Positions 18,801 to 28,400 of a stretch of DNA of 43,919 bases are shown one piece after another. Positions within the stretch are counted from its first letter, which is position 1; each line of letters begins with the position of its first letter. The translations under genes were made by a program, and so were the position numbers. The stretch comes from Bacteroidales bacterium (lineage in GTDB: Bacteria; Bacteroidota; Bacteroidia; Bacteroidales; F082): positions 1-43,919 of the forward strand of contig JAILDR010000151.1 of NCBI GenBank assembly GCA_024689285.1, written 5' to 3'. Below the pieces are notes generated by a model. That model was given only the letters and a program-made list of their open reading frames with translations, was not told where the DNA came from and did not search any database.

Positions 18801-18900
18801 CCTTGCCTTGTGTAGACGTGTTTTGGGCAAAGGTGGCAGGGAAGGTGCTGCACAAGAATAATGACAATATGACTAATATCCGTAGCCGTTTCATATTCAT
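15844..18900 (-). CDS. IgGFc-binding-like PKD adhesin with GCDS repeats and T9SS sorting domain
   Basis: A 1018-residue protein. Residues 1-25 are a signal peptide. About 30-470 resemble the IgGFc-binding protein N-terminal domain (TQGKEFWISFMHNG start, VYLYNNSSYD, MVWIAPVEQRI). A PKD domain follows at about 510-560 (YNILWNFGDGTTSTENP). Three to four GCDS repeats (C..YTW.G..Y...G.Y...GCDS..TL.L) occupy about 640-860. A shared pre-CTD module occupies about 815-930, and the CTD ends the protein (MPNPNNGEMNICF, GKIVTKKIIITN). It lies 15 bases downstream of the next adhesin gene and is probably co-transcribed. It is probably a cell-surface adhesin; binding of antibody Fc is not implied by the domain name. 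Confidence 0.88.
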   Translation of the reverse strand: MNMKRLRILVILSLFLCSTFPATFAQNTSTQGKEFWISFMHNGFKDHSQGGWVTTQVLISAKRDCSGTVTNPLTGWEESFTVRANNITTIDIPEAQGYHDSNNYETVSNKAIKVTANDTISVYCTNIAYVSFDASFVLPTESLGDEYIIQCHDQSTAPPSSGNMYVVNNQTSAFLIVATEDNTEIAITPSCATLGGHLAGQTFSITLNAGETYHVRSARTGDQRDLSGSRVLAADCKRIAVFNGNTLTCIPINMGNGYDHIFEQAMPLRSWGKKFVVTNSLDRNRDFIKITSSADNNAITKNGMPLTTLRANESYIFSMPEDDLSCFLQADQPCAVYLYNNSSYDQNPDGGLGDPSMVWIAPVEQRINDITFTTFNNSNINVTVHSVNIIVKTDDINNVYFDGELISPLMFRRVTGNPDYSFLRMNISHGVHHISCTNGFNAHVYGFGNAKGYAYLVGSSAKDLSTNLTINDISIQVDEVFSYCVEQTVNFHADVNYQEYNILWNFGDGTTSTENPTTHVYHNQQLYEAFFYVETDALGCLSSNSDTLHFFVDMTQHYVTESDETCAGGLYSGYGFSNILINNDTILSRLQDNPVNPECQDSLLVYITARQQYHIPITDSRCWLGEPSIYDDYGFSFEYNGPGTYERVQELQTVQGCDSIVTLTLTVADRITYDFDHHECSGSYTWDGRTYDQAGDYPWTYITSGGCDSIATLHLTMGMDQHVEFDTTVCGIFIWDGEEYTTDGDHIRHYDTHDNCDSTVVCHLIVSGNVEGTSIDVDECDEYTWYGTTYTQSGTYTKVFPTPLGCDSTEYLHLSINYSPDPTEIRPVDPENIYPHWVVTATEFQINSYDFTISDRNSECQWDSVSWKFEDPNVVWLIEPDQSTTPPGKTCRFYVLNHVPDTIWLRATAYNKCKPQGESERYWYICSFYGTDDNAMQPEIGIMPNPNNGEMNICFGDIEGIVNTSVYNMQGQIIDQFSLTTTPQSSHSYNLNCKKNGIYLFVFNHNGKIVTKKIIITN

Positions 18901-18915
18901 CGCTGTTAGTGTCGC

Positions 18916-21900
18916 TTATCGTCTGACGATGACTTTCTTCGCTATAGTGCCTTCCTTTCCCGTGGCAACGAAGAAATAGATGCCTTCAGCGTGGCGTTTC
19001 ATGTTGTATTGAACATGTTCCGGGCCACCAATGCTATAGGTGTTGAACTGGTCTATGAGGTTGCCTGTCATGTCGTACACCTTCAGGTCAATCATGCCGG
19101 TGAGCTGCTCAAAGCTGAGCGTCATAGTGCCATTGTTGGGATTGGGCACCACACTGAAATCGGCATGGTTTTCTGTTTGTTCGTCAACGTCATAGAACGA
19201 GCAGACGAACCAATAGCGTTGAGACTGGCCTTCGGGAGAGCATCTGTTATATACTGTCGCTGTCAACCAAACGGTGTCTTCGATGTGGTTCAGCACATAC
19301 ATCTTGCAAATCTTTCCTGGAGGCGTTGTGGTTTGGTCCGTTTCAAGCAACCATTGCACATGCGAGTCATCAAAGGCCCAAGTGATGGAATCCCAATGGC
19401 AAGTGCCTGGGTGTCCGGCTTCCCAAATGCTGAAATCGTATGAGTTGATTTGGAACTCGGTGGCTGTGATGACCCAGTGCGGTGTGGCATTGTTGGCATC
19501 AACAGGGTAGATTTCTGAAGGTTGCGGGGTGTACTCAAACTCGACATGCATCGTGACGATACTGTCGCAGTCAGCGACATTTTTGTAGGTGCGGTGGTAA
19601 GTGCCGCTCATGTCGTATTCCAAATCAGGATGGTCGGACGAAACGATTTCATGTCCCATAGGATTCCAGAAGTAACTGTCGCAGTTTTCGTCTTCCGAAA
19701 CGGTGAACTCGGTCTCGTCGTGGCTGCTGATGGTGAGATAAAGCGTCGCCTCGCTCTCGCAGCCGTATTCGTTGGTGTAATGGTGCGTGTAGGTGGTGCT
19801 GTGGTCGAAAGTCATGTCCACGTTGTATGTGTCGTTCTGCCAGTGGTAGAAGTCGCAGCTTGTGGCCACCACGTCGATGTCATAGCTGGGACGTAGCTCA
19901 AGGTTGAGGACAAGGGTGCTGTCACATGAACCTGCAAACTGCAACGTGTCGTAATAGGTGCCTGTCTCATAATAGGTTCGTCCGTTGGAAGCCCAGGTGT
20001 ATTGGGTGGCACAGAGTGAAACGTTATAGGTCTTGGAGTTGTATTCGGCCTCGTCAATATAGAGGTGTACGATGCTGTCGCAACCTGCTACGGTCTCGTA
20101 AACGTAGGTGTAAGCCGAGCTGCTGGGTTGAAGGTAGTCGCCGTTGTAGTAATAACCGAGACCGCCTTCGCAGGTCGACTCGTTGAAGGTTTGTTCATAT
20201 CTCGGGTCTTGAATCAGATGGAGCCTGATGATGCTGTCGCAGCCGTGGATGGATTGCAAAGTGTGGTAGTACGTGCCGGATGCGCTAAGCTGGTTGCCAA
20301 AAAAGTCATAAGATTCACCTTGGCAGAAGTGGCGGGTGATAGGGGTCTCGTAGGTGTCCCAATTACTAAGGTGTAGGTGTATGGTGCTGTCGCAGCCGTG
20401 TTGTGTTTGTATGGTGTGGTCGTAAACACCTGGGATATGCAATTCTTCACCGAAGAAGTTGTAGGTGCTGTTCTCGCATACGGTTTGATAGACATCGGCT
20501 TCCATGTTGGGGTAAACTATGATGGTGACGGAAACGTTTTGGTTGGTGATGCCGTCGCTGACGGTGCAGGTATAGGTGTTGGAACCTACAGGTGGGGTAG
20601 CCACAGGGTTTTGTGTGTTGGCGTTGTTCAGCGTGTTAGCGGGTGTCCAGGTGTAGGTATAGCTGCCCGTGCCGCCAGAGGGTTGTGCGTGAAGTGTGGT
20701 CGATTCACCTTCGCAGAGTTCATAGAGGTCGGCAGTGGCCATGGCGGTCATGTTGGAACCTTCCATGCTCACGGTGACTTGTGCCGTGCTGCTGCATCCG
20801 CCTTGTGGGTTGGTGACAGTGACGGTGTAGGTTTGCGTGGCTTGCAAGGGTACAGTTTGTGTGGATTGGCTATTAGGGTTGGTAACCATGTTGGCAGGCT
20901 CCCAATGGAAGTTGAACGAACCTGTTGTTCCAGCACTTGCCGTAAGGTTGGAGGTGCCGCCATAGATGACGGTGGTGGGCGATGCTGAGGCAGAGGCCAT
21001 AGGCGAGGCATAGACTGGAACGGTTTGTGTCTTTGTGCTGGTACAGTGCCCATCGCCGCATGAGGTGGTGAGGGTTACGGTATAGTTGCCCGCATTGGCA
21101 TAGGTGTGGGTGACGTTTTGCCCTGTGCCAGTCTGCCCGTCACCGAAGTTCCATTGATAGTTTTGGATTTGCTGACCACTGGGGTTGGTGGTTGAAGTGC
21201 TGGTGAATTGGGTCGGGGTTCCTCTACAGACCGAGGTGTAGTTGAAGTTAGCATTGGGTTGGGGATAAATGACAACGGCTTCGGTAGTGGCGCTGTTGGA
21301 TTGTGCTCCAACACTGATGGTGCATGTGTATTGACCAGCCATATTCAAGGTGCAATTCGGACGGGTGGGATTCTGCTGGTTGCTGTTGAATCCGCCTGGG
21401 CCGGTCCAACTGTAAGTGGCTCCGTCCTGACCGTTGGCAGTCAGGTAAATCGTTTCGCCCACGCAGTATGGACCGCCACCATCAACCAAAGGAGGCAGGA
21501 TGCCGCAGTCAGTCGTACCCGTACCACCTACTTTACTGAAGGAGATATTGGTCGTTTGGTTCGAGTAGTTGGTAATGACGAGGATGTAATACTCACCCGT
21601 TTGTGATGTTGAAGGAATCATGCAATGCTCAGTATGGGCGGCGGCATAACTACAACTGACCACCTTGTTGGAAGTCAAGCCATTGGGACAAGGTGTGGTA
21701 GGGTCGGTGAAAGGCCCCCAACAGCAGAAGTCGATGTCAACCGAAGGAGTACTGTACATATAGATATCGATGTTACCAGGGTTTAGTATCCTCATATAAT
21801 ACCAAGCAGGATTTGGAGTGGTGTACAGACAGTCGTAATCAGGGCCGGATTCACCGGAGCCGGCATTCACACCAGCAGGGAAGTCATAAAGGCCGTTGTC

Positions 21901-22347
21901 GGTGCAGAACGGGTCGGCATTGGCGCAGGTGTTGTTCTGCCTCGATCTGACGTATACATCCATCATCAGCGAATTGGTGAATTCCATCGGAAGGGCAGCC
22001 TTGTATTCACTTGCCATTTCTGCCGCTTGTTCCTTGTCCATTTGGGCAAACTGATGTGCGTTTTGCTCGCGGAAATCGGCAAAGTTTTCCCGAAGGTCAA
22101 TGTTTTGGAACGCCTCGCTGGCACTGACAACGAAAACGCCATCCTGCTCGCCTTCAACCACGTCAAATCGACTGTCGTTGACCAAGTTATATAGGAAAAA
22201 CACGCGCTCATCGAAAAGGTTAATGTCGGTGATGTCAACGCTGATGGTCGATTGGTTATTGGCATGTTGTGGTTGTTGGGCATAGTGCCTCTGCGGAGCT
22301 GCCGTCAGTAGCATGACAACAAGGAAGAGCTTTGTAAAATTTCTCAT
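18916..22347 (-). CDS. Large PKD/Ig adhesin with six GCDS-type repeats and T9SS sorting domain
   Basis: A 1143-residue protein with a signal peptide (cleavage near HYAQ, about residue 24). About 140-285 is a beta-sandwich-like region with CANADPFC, GPDYDCL, WYYMRI and GEYYILVITNYSN. It is followed by an Ig-like domain (PYCVGETI...YSWTGP), a PKD domain at about 370-450 (YQWNFGDGQ, HTYANAGNYTVTLT) and two Ig-like domains ending in CSSTAQVTVSM and YTCTVSDG. Five to six GCDS repeats span about 630-900, then the shared module about 925-1045, then the CTD (VVPNPNNGTMTLSF, IAKKVIVRR). It is closely related to the protein at 22559-25447. The repeat-rich architecture and T9SS tail suggest a cell-surface adhesin. 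Confidence 0.9.
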   Translation of the reverse strand: MRNFTKLFLVVMLLTAAPQRHYAQQPQHANNQSTISVDITDINLFDERVFFLYNLVNDSRFDVVEGEQDGVFVVSASEAFQNIDLRENFADFREQNAHQFAQMDKEQAAEMASEYKAALPMEFTNSLMMDVYVRSRQNNTCANADPFCTDNGLYDFPAGVNAGSGESGPDYDCLYTTPNPAWYYMRILNPGNIDIYMYSTPSVDIDFCCWGPFTDPTTPCPNGLTSNKVVSCSYAAAHTEHCMIPSTSQTGEYYILVITNYSNQTTNISFSKVGGTGTTDCGILPPLVDGGGPYCVGETIYLTANGQDGATYSWTGPGGFNSNQQNPTRPNCTLNMAGQYTCTISVGAQSNSATTEAVVIYPQPNANFNYTSVCRGTPTQFTSTSTTNPSGQQIQNYQWNFGDGQTGTGQNVTHTYANAGNYTVTLTTSCGDGHCTSTKTQTVPVYASPMASASASPTTVIYGGTSNLTASAGTTGSFNFHWEPANMVTNPNSQSTQTVPLQATQTYTVTVTNPQGGCSSTAQVTVSMEGSNMTAMATADLYELCEGESTTLHAQPSGGTGSYTYTWTPANTLNNANTQNPVATPPVGSNTYTCTVSDGITNQNVSVTIIVYPNMEADVYQTVCENSTYNFFGEELHIPGVYDHTIQTQHGCDSTIHLHLSNWDTYETPITRHFCQGESYDFFGNQLSASGTYYHTLQSIHGCDSIIRLHLIQDPRYEQTFNESTCEGGLGYYYNGDYLQPSSSAYTYVYETVAGCDSIVHLYIDEAEYNSKTYNVSLCATQYTWASNGRTYYETGTYYDTLQFAGSCDSTLVLNLELRPSYDIDVVATSCDFYHWQNDTYNVDMTFDHSTTYTHHYTNEYGCESEATLYLTISSHDETEFTVSEDENCDSYFWNPMGHEIVSSDHPDLEYDMSGTYHRTYKNVADCDSIVTMHVEFEYTPQPSEIYPVDANNATPHWVITATEFQINSYDFSIWEAGHPGTCHWDSITWAFDDSHVQWLLETDQTTTPPGKICKMYVLNHIEDTVWLTATVYNRCSPEGQSQRYWFVCSFYDVDEQTENHADFSVVPNPNNGTMTLSFEQLTGMIDLKVYDMTGNLIDQFNTYSIGGPEHVQYNMKRHAEGIYFFVATGKEGTIAKKVIVRR

Positions 22348-22453
22348 GACGCTGGTATGTTGAATGGTTTATATTATTAATTAGTTGACTTTCAATAGTA
22401 TGTTGAATACAGGCTTTTTCAGTAAATGACAAAAACACATTATTATAAAGCGA

Positions 22454-22461
22454 CAAATATA
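22454..22461 (-). promoter_or_regulatory. -7 box upstream of the two-adhesin transcript
   Basis: On the minus strand the sequence reads TATATTTG, an exact TAnnTTTG match, 106 bases before the ATG at 22347. No well-spaced -33 element is seen. The terminator at 22505-22529 lies just upstream, consistent with a new transcript starting here. Confidence 0.5.
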
Positions 22462-22504
22462 GAAATTTTTCTCAAATAGTATTGAAAAAATCAAGAAAAA
22501 AATG

Positions 22505-22529
22505 AAAAAAGCGGCTTGAGCCGCTTTTT
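22505..22529 (-). terminator. Rho-independent terminator of the 30255-22559 transcript
   Basis: AAAAAGCGGCT and AGCCGCTTTTT form a perfect stem with a minimal TG loop. On the minus strand it lies 30 bases after the adhesin stop at 22559 and ends in a T-run. Confidence 0.9.
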
Positions 22530-22558
22530 AGTGAACTAATATGTTCTGTTTTATGCCA

Positions 22559-25447
22559 TTATTGCGATACGATGACTTTCTTCGCGATGGTGCCATCCTT
22601 GCTGGTGGCTACGAAGAAGTATATGCCGTCGGCACGACCTTTCATGCTGTAAGTCATTGAACTTGATTCGGCATTGTAAGTCTCGAATTGGTCAACGAGA
22701 TGGCCTGTCATGTCATACACCTTCATTTCGACTTTTCCAGTGAAACTTTCAAAGTTGAGTGTCATGGTACCGTTGTTGGGGTTGGGGACAACGTTGAAGC
22801 TTCCCGGGCAGGTTGAGGAGCCGTAGTCTTCAATGCCATAGAACGAGCAGATGAACCAATAACGTTGGGTGATGCCTTGGGGGGCGCATTCGTTGTAGAT
22901 GGTGGTACGGAGCCAAACGGTGTCTTCAACATAATTCAATACATACAATGTGCAATTCCTGCCCATCGGCACAGTGGTCGAGTCGGGCTCAAGCAACCAT
23001 TCGAGTTCAGGGTTTTCAAAGCTCCAGTCTATGGAATCCCAATGGCAAAGCGTGTGATAGTAGTCCCAAATCTTGAACTCGTAGGCGTTGATTTGGAACT
23101 CTGTGGCTGTGACGACCCAGTGGGGATAGGTGTTGTCGGGGTCAACGGGATAAATCTCCATGGGCTGGGGCGTGTATTCGAGCTCGAGCTGCATGGTGAC
23201 GAGGCTGTCGCAGCCGTGGCGGTCTGCGTATGTGCGATGATAGGTACCTGAGCGGTCGTAGTCGTTGCCTTCATGGTCGGTGGAAAGGATTTCATGACCT
23301 TGAGGATCCCAGAAGTAACTGTCGCAGTGTTCGTTGTCCATAAACTCGCTTTCCTCTATAGGATAGGCGGAAAGATGCAAGTGGAGGACGCTGTCGCAGC
23401 CGTATTGTGTCTGCAACGTGTGGTCGTATACTCCAGGTGAATGAATGGTTTGACCATAAAAAGTATAACTTCCATTTTCACAGAAGGAGTCGTAGAGATC
23501 CTTCTCCTCCTTTGGATGTACTGTCAGGGTCACGCTGACCTCTTGGATGGTCAGTCCGTCACTGACGGAACAATGGAATGTGGTCGTTCCGAGAGGTGGT
23601 GTGGCTACGGGGTTTTGGGTGGTCGTGTTGTTGAGCAAGTTGGCAGGTGACCAGTTGAAGGTATAGTTTCCTGTGCCATTATGGGGTACGGCATGGAGTG
23701 TCGTTTGCTCGTCCTCGCAGAGCTCATATTGGTCAGCGGTGGCAGTGGCTGTCAAGTCGGATCCTGCCATGTTGACCGTGATTTGTGTTGTGCTGGAGCA
23801 GTCGCCTTCTGTGTTGGTGACGGTGCAAGTGAAAGTCTGTGTCTCTTGGATAGGAACAGTTTGTGTGGTTTGGCTGTTGGGGTTGGTGACCATGTTGGCA
23901 GGTTCCCAGTGATAGGAGAACGAGCCTTCTGCACCGGGGTCGGCAGTGAGGGTGGCAACGCCGCCGTACTGTACGGAGCTCGGGTTGACTGTGGCGGTAG
24001 CCACGGGCATAGCAAGAACGACCACGTCTTGAGTGATTTGGTCTTCGCATCTGCCTCCGGTCTGCACCGTGTAGGTGACTTGGTAGGTTCCAGCGGCAGC
24101 ATAGGTGTGCGTCACATTCTGTTCGTCACTTTCTTCTCCGTCTCCGAAGTCCCAATGATAGTGGGTGAATGCTTGTCCCGAGGGATTGGTGGTGGCGGTG
24201 CTGGTGAATTCGGTGGCGGTGCCAAAGCAAGCAGTGGTGGCTTCAAAGTTGGCGATGGGCTGGGGATATACGAGGACCTCGGTTGTGCCAGAGGTGGTTT
24301 GTCCGTCGACGGTTGTGACACAAGTGTAGACACCACCCATTTCGTAGGTGCAATTGGGAATGGTGGGATTCTGTGTGTTTGAGGTAAAGCCGTTGGGCCC
24401 TGTCCAACTATAGGTGGCACCGGCTTGTGTGTTGACGAACAAATTGATAGTCTCGCCCGCACAATAAGGGCCGTCGTTAGTGGCGATACCAGGCATGATG
24501 CCGCAGTCAGTTTCGCCATCTCCTGCATATTTTTGGAAGGTGATGTAACCGTCGCTGCCGCTATAGTTGGTGATAAGAAGGATGTAATACTGTCCTACCT
24601 GTCCGTTCACCACGTTAGCATACTCATAATGCCGTGCGTCAAAACTACAGTCGTGAAGGTTGCCTGAGGGATAGAAAGTGGGGTTTGTCGTGTTGTTCGG
24701 ACAACTGGAGCAGTCTGCAGTCAACATGCCTGCTTCTCCTGCTTCGGTCGGACACGGGGCGATTTGGTCGTCGAAAGGCCCCCAAAGGGCGAAGTCGACG
24801 TCAAAAGAGGCTTCAATCAAGATGGTGATGTTGCCTGCGACACCTATTCTCATGTAATACCAGAATGAATGCTTGTTGGTGGGTGAATTGCCCAGGCATC
24901 CGTAGTTAGGCCCTGACCATGAATAGCCGCTATTGAGAGCCGGGAATTCATAAACGTCGGAAGTGCAGAAGGGCTCTGCATCCATGCAATGGTTGGCACG
25001 GTCAAGGTGGTCGGCAATCAGGAAGTTGAAGTAGTCATGGCTTATGTTATGTGCCCATGAGTTAAGGATTTCACGGAACTCCTCTTTGGGCAATGCTGCC
25101 GCTGCCTCGTATTCTTCCCGGAGCGTCATCCTGAGATAATCGAATTCGGCATAAATCGGGATGTCAGGGTTGTAGCTGTTGGGCCTGATAAACAATTCAC
25201 CGGGATTTTCGGTTGGGGTGCAAAGCCAAATGTCGCTCGTGGCAAGTGCTGACGCCAATTGAACACGCTCCTCCACGTTCTCAATCTCAAAAACGTTGAA
25301 AAGGAACCCATTTTCATATTCCCTGATTTGGGATTGTTGAGTCGTATTGCCATTTTGGGACTCAATACGTGTTTGCCCGAAATACTTCATCGGCATAAGG
25401 ACGAGTATCGTGCCGAAGATGAACCATTTTGCTATGTTTTTCATCAT
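22559..25447 (-). CDS. PKD/Ig adhesin with GCDS repeats and T9SS sorting domain (paralog of 18916-22347)
   Basis: A 962-residue protein with a signal peptide (residues about 1-25, ending KYFGQ). The layout matches its neighbour: a beta-sandwich-like region with CMDAEPFC, GPNYGCL, WYYMRI and GQYYILLITNYSG (about 150-315); an Ig-like domain with YSWTGPNGF; a PKD domain (YHWDFGDGEESDEQ, HTYAAAGTY); two Ig-like domains; two GCDS repeats (fewer than the neighbour); the shared module at about 755-875; and a CTD (VVPNPNNGTMTLNF, IAKKVIVSQ). It starts 35 bases after the second C25 peptidase gene ends and is probably co-transcribed with it, pairing a secreted protease with an adhesin. Confidence 0.9.
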   Translation of the reverse strand: MMKNIAKWFIFGTILVLMPMKYFGQTRIESQNGNTTQQSQIREYENGFLFNVFEIENVEERVQLASALATSDIWLCTPTENPGELFIRPNSYNPDIPIYAEFDYLRMTLREEYEAAAALPKEEFREILNSWAHNISHDYFNFLIADHLDRANHCMDAEPFCTSDVYEFPALNSGYSWSGPNYGCLGNSPTNKHSFWYYMRIGVAGNITILIEASFDVDFALWGPFDDQIAPCPTEAGEAGMLTADCSSCPNNTTNPTFYPSGNLHDCSFDARHYEYANVVNGQVGQYYILLITNYSGSDGYITFQKYAGDGETDCGIMPGIATNDGPYCAGETINLFVNTQAGATYSWTGPNGFTSNTQNPTIPNCTYEMGGVYTCVTTVDGQTTSGTTEVLVYPQPIANFEATTACFGTATEFTSTATTNPSGQAFTHYHWDFGDGEESDEQNVTHTYAAAGTYQVTYTVQTGGRCEDQITQDVVVLAMPVATATVNPSSVQYGGVATLTADPGAEGSFSYHWEPANMVTNPNSQTTQTVPIQETQTFTCTVTNTEGDCSSTTQITVNMAGSDLTATATADQYELCEDEQTTLHAVPHNGTGNYTFNWSPANLLNNTTTQNPVATPPLGTTTFHCSVSDGLTIQEVSVTLTVHPKEEKDLYDSFCENGSYTFYGQTIHSPGVYDHTLQTQYGCDSVLHLHLSAYPIEESEFMDNEHCDSYFWDPQGHEILSTDHEGNDYDRSGTYHRTYADRHGCDSLVTMQLELEYTPQPMEIYPVDPDNTYPHWVVTATEFQINAYEFKIWDYYHTLCHWDSIDWSFENPELEWLLEPDSTTVPMGRNCTLYVLNYVEDTVWLRTTIYNECAPQGITQRYWFICSFYGIEDYGSSTCPGSFNVVPNPNNGTMTLNFESFTGKVEMKVYDMTGHLVDQFETYNAESSSMTYSMKGRADGIYFFVATSKDGTIAKKVIVSQ

Positions 25448-25482
25448 GGTGATTATTAGATTGTTTGTTTTTGCTATTTGTC

Positions 25483-28400
25483 TTATCGTATTACGTTGAC
25501 ACGCTTCATCGCGAAGCCATTATCGGTGTGAATGCAGATGAGATAAGTTCCGGCAGCGAACTGGCTCATGTTGAGCAGGGCATGGTTGCCTTGGACTTCT
25601 GTGTCGAGGACGATTTGTCCGAAAGTGTTGCTTACGGTGACGCGCCTCATGCCCTCAGCCTCCACTGTGATATTGCCGCTGGTAGGATTCGGAAACACAT
25701 AGGCCTTGATGCTGTATTCGCTCACATCGGTTGAATTCTTCACATGGATGGTCATGCTGCTTTCGTCTTCGCCGCAGTATCCAAGAGCCCATACATGGAG
25801 GAGAACATCCCCTTTGAAAGTCTCGCTCCATGTGATGGTGGCTACGCCTTCTTCAACGACAACGCTACCAGCTTCCTCTGGGTCGATGCTCCAGAAGGAG
25901 CCTCCGTTGGGCGCAGTCGAGTAAACGCTGGCAGGCGTCAGTCTCATGTCAACTTCAGTGTCGCCGTTGATGGTTTCAATCACTGGGGCAGTCATGACGG
26001 CCAAGTCCATCTTGACTATTGAGTCGCAGCCATGAATGTCCGTGTAGATTCGCTCGTAAATGCCTGATTCGGTATAGGTGATGCCATCCCACTCATAGCT
26101 GTCGCAAGCATCAACGGCCCACATCTCTTCTGATGAATGGTTGATGGTCAGCTGCATCACCACGGTCGAGTCACACCCGTGAATGGAGGTGAAGGTGTGT
26201 TCATATATGCCGTTTTCGGTGATGACATCGCCGCCCCATTCGTAGCTGTCGCAGGCTTCGACTTCGGTCTCCATGTGGTAAGCGTCGATGAGGGTAAGGT
26301 GCATGGTGACGATGCTGTCGCAGCCGTAGATGCTTTGCAGGGTTTGCTCGTAGTCGCCGTCTTCGCTGTATTCGGTGCCGTTCCAGTTGTAGCTGACGCA
26401 GGCTTCCATGTTGAACTCGGTGTGTTCGACGGGGTGTATGTTGAGCAGGAAGAGGTGCTCGGCATCACCGCAACCGTAAGGTGACATGGCTTTGACCCAC
26501 AGGTTGACGCTGCCATTGGCGATGTCTTGTGCGCCAGGTGTGTAGGTCGTCTCGGCATCTAAAGTACCACTGAATTCGCCGTCGCCTTCGGTCTCCCAAC
26601 TGACAAGGCCTGCCTCGCTGAGGGTGGCGGCCAGGTTGATGCTCTGGTTTTCGCAAATGTCGCCTTCCTCGTCCATTTCAATGCTTGCAGCTTCGTGGAA
26701 ACGGATGGTGACATCGTCGGTGAGGGTCTCGCCTAACGCATTGGTGGCTGTGAGGGTCAATGTGACTTCCTTGTTGTTGAAGTCTTGCTCGCCAGGGGTA
26801 TAGATGGGGCTGAGGATGTCGGTGGCATTAAAGTTGCCGTCACCGGCAGTAGTCCAGTGCAGGGTCTCGTAACCAATGGCGTTGGCTTCGAGCTGCACGG
26901 CCTCTTGGCAAAGGTCTTGGTCGGCACCGGCAATGCAGGCAAAACTGATGTGGCGTACAGGGAAGAGGATTTCGTCAATCCAGGCATGGTCTGAACCCAT
27001 GGAGCCACTGCCATTCTTCTCATAAACCCAACTGAAGGTGTGCTCGCCTTGGGTGACGGGGAAGACCATTTCACGCCAGTTGAGGGAACCTGACCATTCT
27101 TGCATCATCGTGCCGTCGATATAGAAGCGCAGGAAGTCGCCGTTCATCTCGCTGTCGGTCTTTCTTAAGAATCGGATTTCGTCGTTGAGATTCTCTACAT
27201 TATATAGAATGCTGAGTGTTGAGGTCTCGTTGTTTTCGATGTCACCTGATTGCAGGCAGAACGAACCGGCATTGGGCTCGGTGGAACTGACTACCCAAGG
27301 ATGCTGAGGGTCGTTTTCCCATTCGAAGCCTTCCAAGCCTTGTTCAAAACTGGCGATTTCAAGGCCAACACGGTGCACGAAGGTGTGCTCGTCACCGTAG
27401 TAGCCTCCGTTTTGTGCTACCGTCAATTTCAGGGCGGCGTCTTCACCTTTGGGCATGGTTGCCGATACGCTGACGGTATAGGTCACCTCAATAGTCTCGT
27501 TGGGATTGACAAGTGGTGTGGAAATGATGGGGTTGCTGACAGTGATATGTTGCGATTGGGTGGTGCTGAGCGCGACTGTCAGGTCGGAGACAGCGGCACT
27601 GCCAAAGTTGCTGTAATTCATGGTGATTTCTGCGGCTTCGCCTGGGTCGAGGCGACCGTTGCCGTTGCCGTTGTTGCTGCCGCTGTCGTTGATTGACAGT
27701 ATGTCGCTGACTTTTAGATTAGGAGCGGCTGCAAAGAAACTGAAAGATGAGGTCCATTGATGGTCGCCATCGTTCATGGCAAGGCTGAAGCTGATGTGCG
27801 CATTGTCGGGGATACTGTCGGCCACAACGATGCCAAACACGCTTTCAAGATCGATGGTTTGTTCGGGCGTCAAGGCGGGAAGTGAAGCGTAGCTCTCAGT
27901 GATGGTGACGTACAAAGGTGTAGTGGTACTCAAGGTGGCTGAAGCCGCGTTTGAGGTGATGTCGCCAGCGTTCTTGATGGCCATGTTGAATGATGCAGTC
28001 TCGCCGTATTCAAGTTGTCCGTTGCCGCTTGCATCATTGAGGCTCACTTCGGTCAGTGTGAGGTTCGGCTCGCTGATGACGGTGATGGTGCCCACATAGC
28101 GAAGGTAGTCTTGCTTGGTGCCCACGATGGTGATCTGTGAGTTGGAGGGTTGCGCAGGAATACTGATGCTTTGGCTGCTGCCTGTCGCCGTGGCCACGGC
28201 CAGGATGTTGTTGTCTCTTGTCAGGGCGATAACGGCTCCGGCAGGGGCACTCACGTTAACACTCGTGGTGGAGGCACTGATTTGTGTGGGGTGGGTGACC
28301 GTCATGGTTTGTGGCACCTGTGTGTAGAGGGTCAGGAAGGCGTCGCAATGGCTGGTGAACATCTTATGGGTGATAGCTTTTTTGTCGTGATTGTATGGCC

